Shown here piece by piece: positions 6,335 to 6,743 of a DNA stretch of 6,743 nucleotides. The first letter of the stretch is position 1. Every line of letters starts with the position of its first letter. The notes under the pieces are model-generated. The model searched no databases and had not been told where the DNA came from. It saw nothing but the letters and a program-made list of their open reading frames with translations. The stretch covers positions 1-6,743 of the forward strand of contig CAJUHY010000087.1 in the NCBI GenBank assembly GCA_910585895.1, written 5' to 3'. The translations under genes were made by a program, and so were the position numbers. This DNA is from an uncultured Lachnospiraceae bacterium (lineage in GTDB: Bacteria; Bacillota; Clostridia; Lachnospirales; Lachnospiraceae).

Positions 6335-6408
6335 GTGCGAAAGGGAACGGAAGTTTTTGAGAATGAAGGAAAATAGAAGTGCGAATTTGAAGCAATGAAG
6401 CAGGGCAG
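6335..6408 (+). other. Gap between rlmH and the Rpn remnant
   Basis: This 74-base purine-rich stretch has no hairpin-plus-T-tract terminator and no convincing promoter. The octamer AGTGCGAA occurs twice (6334-6341 and 6378-6385), which may be chance. The rlmH transcript may run into the remnant. Confidence 0.4.
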
Positions 6409-6694
6409 ATGAATATAGAAACCAGGCAAACAAGCTGGGAAGAATTAAGCATATCCAATGATTTTCTGTTTGGGAAGGTCAGGCAGAACCCAGAACTCTG
6501 TAAAGAATTGTTACAGAGAATATTGACGGATTTAAAGACAGACCATATAGAATACCCGGAATTACAAAAAAGTATCAAACAGGATTTGGACGCAAAAAGT
6601 GTCAGGCTGGATGTATATGTGAAAGATGAGAATGGTGTTAGTATATAAATGTGGACAGGAAAAGTTGAACAACCTATACTATCAAATGAATAGG
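6409..6694 (+). pseudogene. Decayed Rpn-family PD-(D/E)XK nuclease / putative transposase (N-terminal remnant)
   Basis: The first 79 codons (to TAA at 6646-6648) match the N-terminus of the Rpn family of recombination-promoting nucleases, as I remember it. Landmarks are WEELSISNDFLFGKV (10-24), ELCKELLQRIL (29-39), IEYPELQKSI (47-56) and SVRLDVYVKDENG (64-76). D68 would be the first acidic residue of the PD-(D/E)XK site. Intact members are usually around 300 residues and continue with a tyrosine-containing strand and an E-x-Q segment. Here the frame hits a stop, then resumes as MWTGKVEQ (6649-6672), resembling the expected MQTGK region. It then shifts frame to YYQMNR (6677-6694), resembling the RYYQ segment, before TAA at 6695. 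The catalytic E-x-Q is gone and internal bases are missing. The start has only a weak SD. It is almost certainly inactive. Confidence 0.75.
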
Positions 6695-6696
6695 TA

Positions 6697-6717
6697 ATTG
6701 CGAAACAAGTTCGCAAT
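6697..6717. repeat. 8-bp perfect inverted repeat after the Rpn remnant
   Basis: ATTGCGAA (6697-6704) and TTCGCAAT (6710-6717) are perfect complements around a five-base loop ACAAG. No T-tract follows on the plus strand, so it is not a normal terminator. It sits exactly where similarity to the Rpn remnant ends and a different open frame begins, so it may mark a junction. Confidence 0.5.
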
Positions 6718-6743
6718 CCTGATTGAAAACAAGGTAGAATCCT
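6698..6743 (+). pseudogene. Possible fragment of a second PD-(D/E)XK nuclease, cut by the window end
   Basis: Immediately after the TAA at 6695-6697 the same frame reads LRNKFAILIENKVES to the window edge. A hydrophobic strand followed by E-N-K is the typical second half of a PD-(D/E)XK active site, as in families with an IIIENKI-type strand. Only 15 codons are visible. There is no ATG or SD in front, so this looks like an internal piece of a broken gene, either the remnant's own altered continuation or a different nuclease. The identification is tentative. Confidence 0.3.

Overview
The window looks like a piece of chromosome from an anaerobic Gram-positive bacterium of the Clostridia, most likely a Lachnospiraceae-type gut organism. 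This rests on remembered resemblance, not a search. A Gram-positive PolC-type replicase is present, Shine-Dalgarno (SD) sequences are strong, base composition is moderate, and a small membrane protein and an Rpn-type nuclease remnant resemble proteins I associate with that family.

Layout. Bases 2-4429 (+) hold nearly all of polC, the replicative DNA polymerase III alpha subunit with a built-in proofreading exonuclease; its first ~20 codons probably lie upstream of the window. It converges on xpt (4434-5003, -), xanthine phosphoribosyltransferase, with only 4 bases between the stop codons and no recognisable terminator. Upstream of xpt on the same strand is a gene for a two-helix membrane protein of unknown function (5062-5547, -). 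The two probably form one transcript from a good promoter at 5611-5639 (-). I see no purine riboswitch.

Bases 5548-5854 form the divergent control region between that operon and rlmH (5855-6334, +), the 23S rRNA pseudouridine-1915 N3-methyltransferase. This is the most unusual part of the window. A second, back-to-back promoter candidate (5659-5687, +) is followed by two copies of a structured repeat (5687-5729 and 5772-5815) sharing a 34-base exact match, with a GC-rich hairpin between them. Each copy carries its own AGGAGG, an ATG and a foldable hairpin. The second copy ends exactly at an ATG in frame with rlmH, so the repeat may supply or modulate the rlmH translation start.

After rlmH the window becomes accessory. 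A decayed gene for an Rpn-family PD-(D/E)XK nuclease/putative transposase (6409-6694, +) carries an in-frame stop, a frameshift and missing sequence. It is followed by an 8-bp inverted repeat and, at the very edge, a reading frame containing a hydrophobic strand plus E-N-K, which may begin a second PD-(D/E)XK nuclease fragment.

The intact genes are housekeeping functions (replication, purine salvage, ribosome modification). I do not see a complete new defence or mobile system. The best candidate for something undescribed is the repeat-built leader of rlmH.
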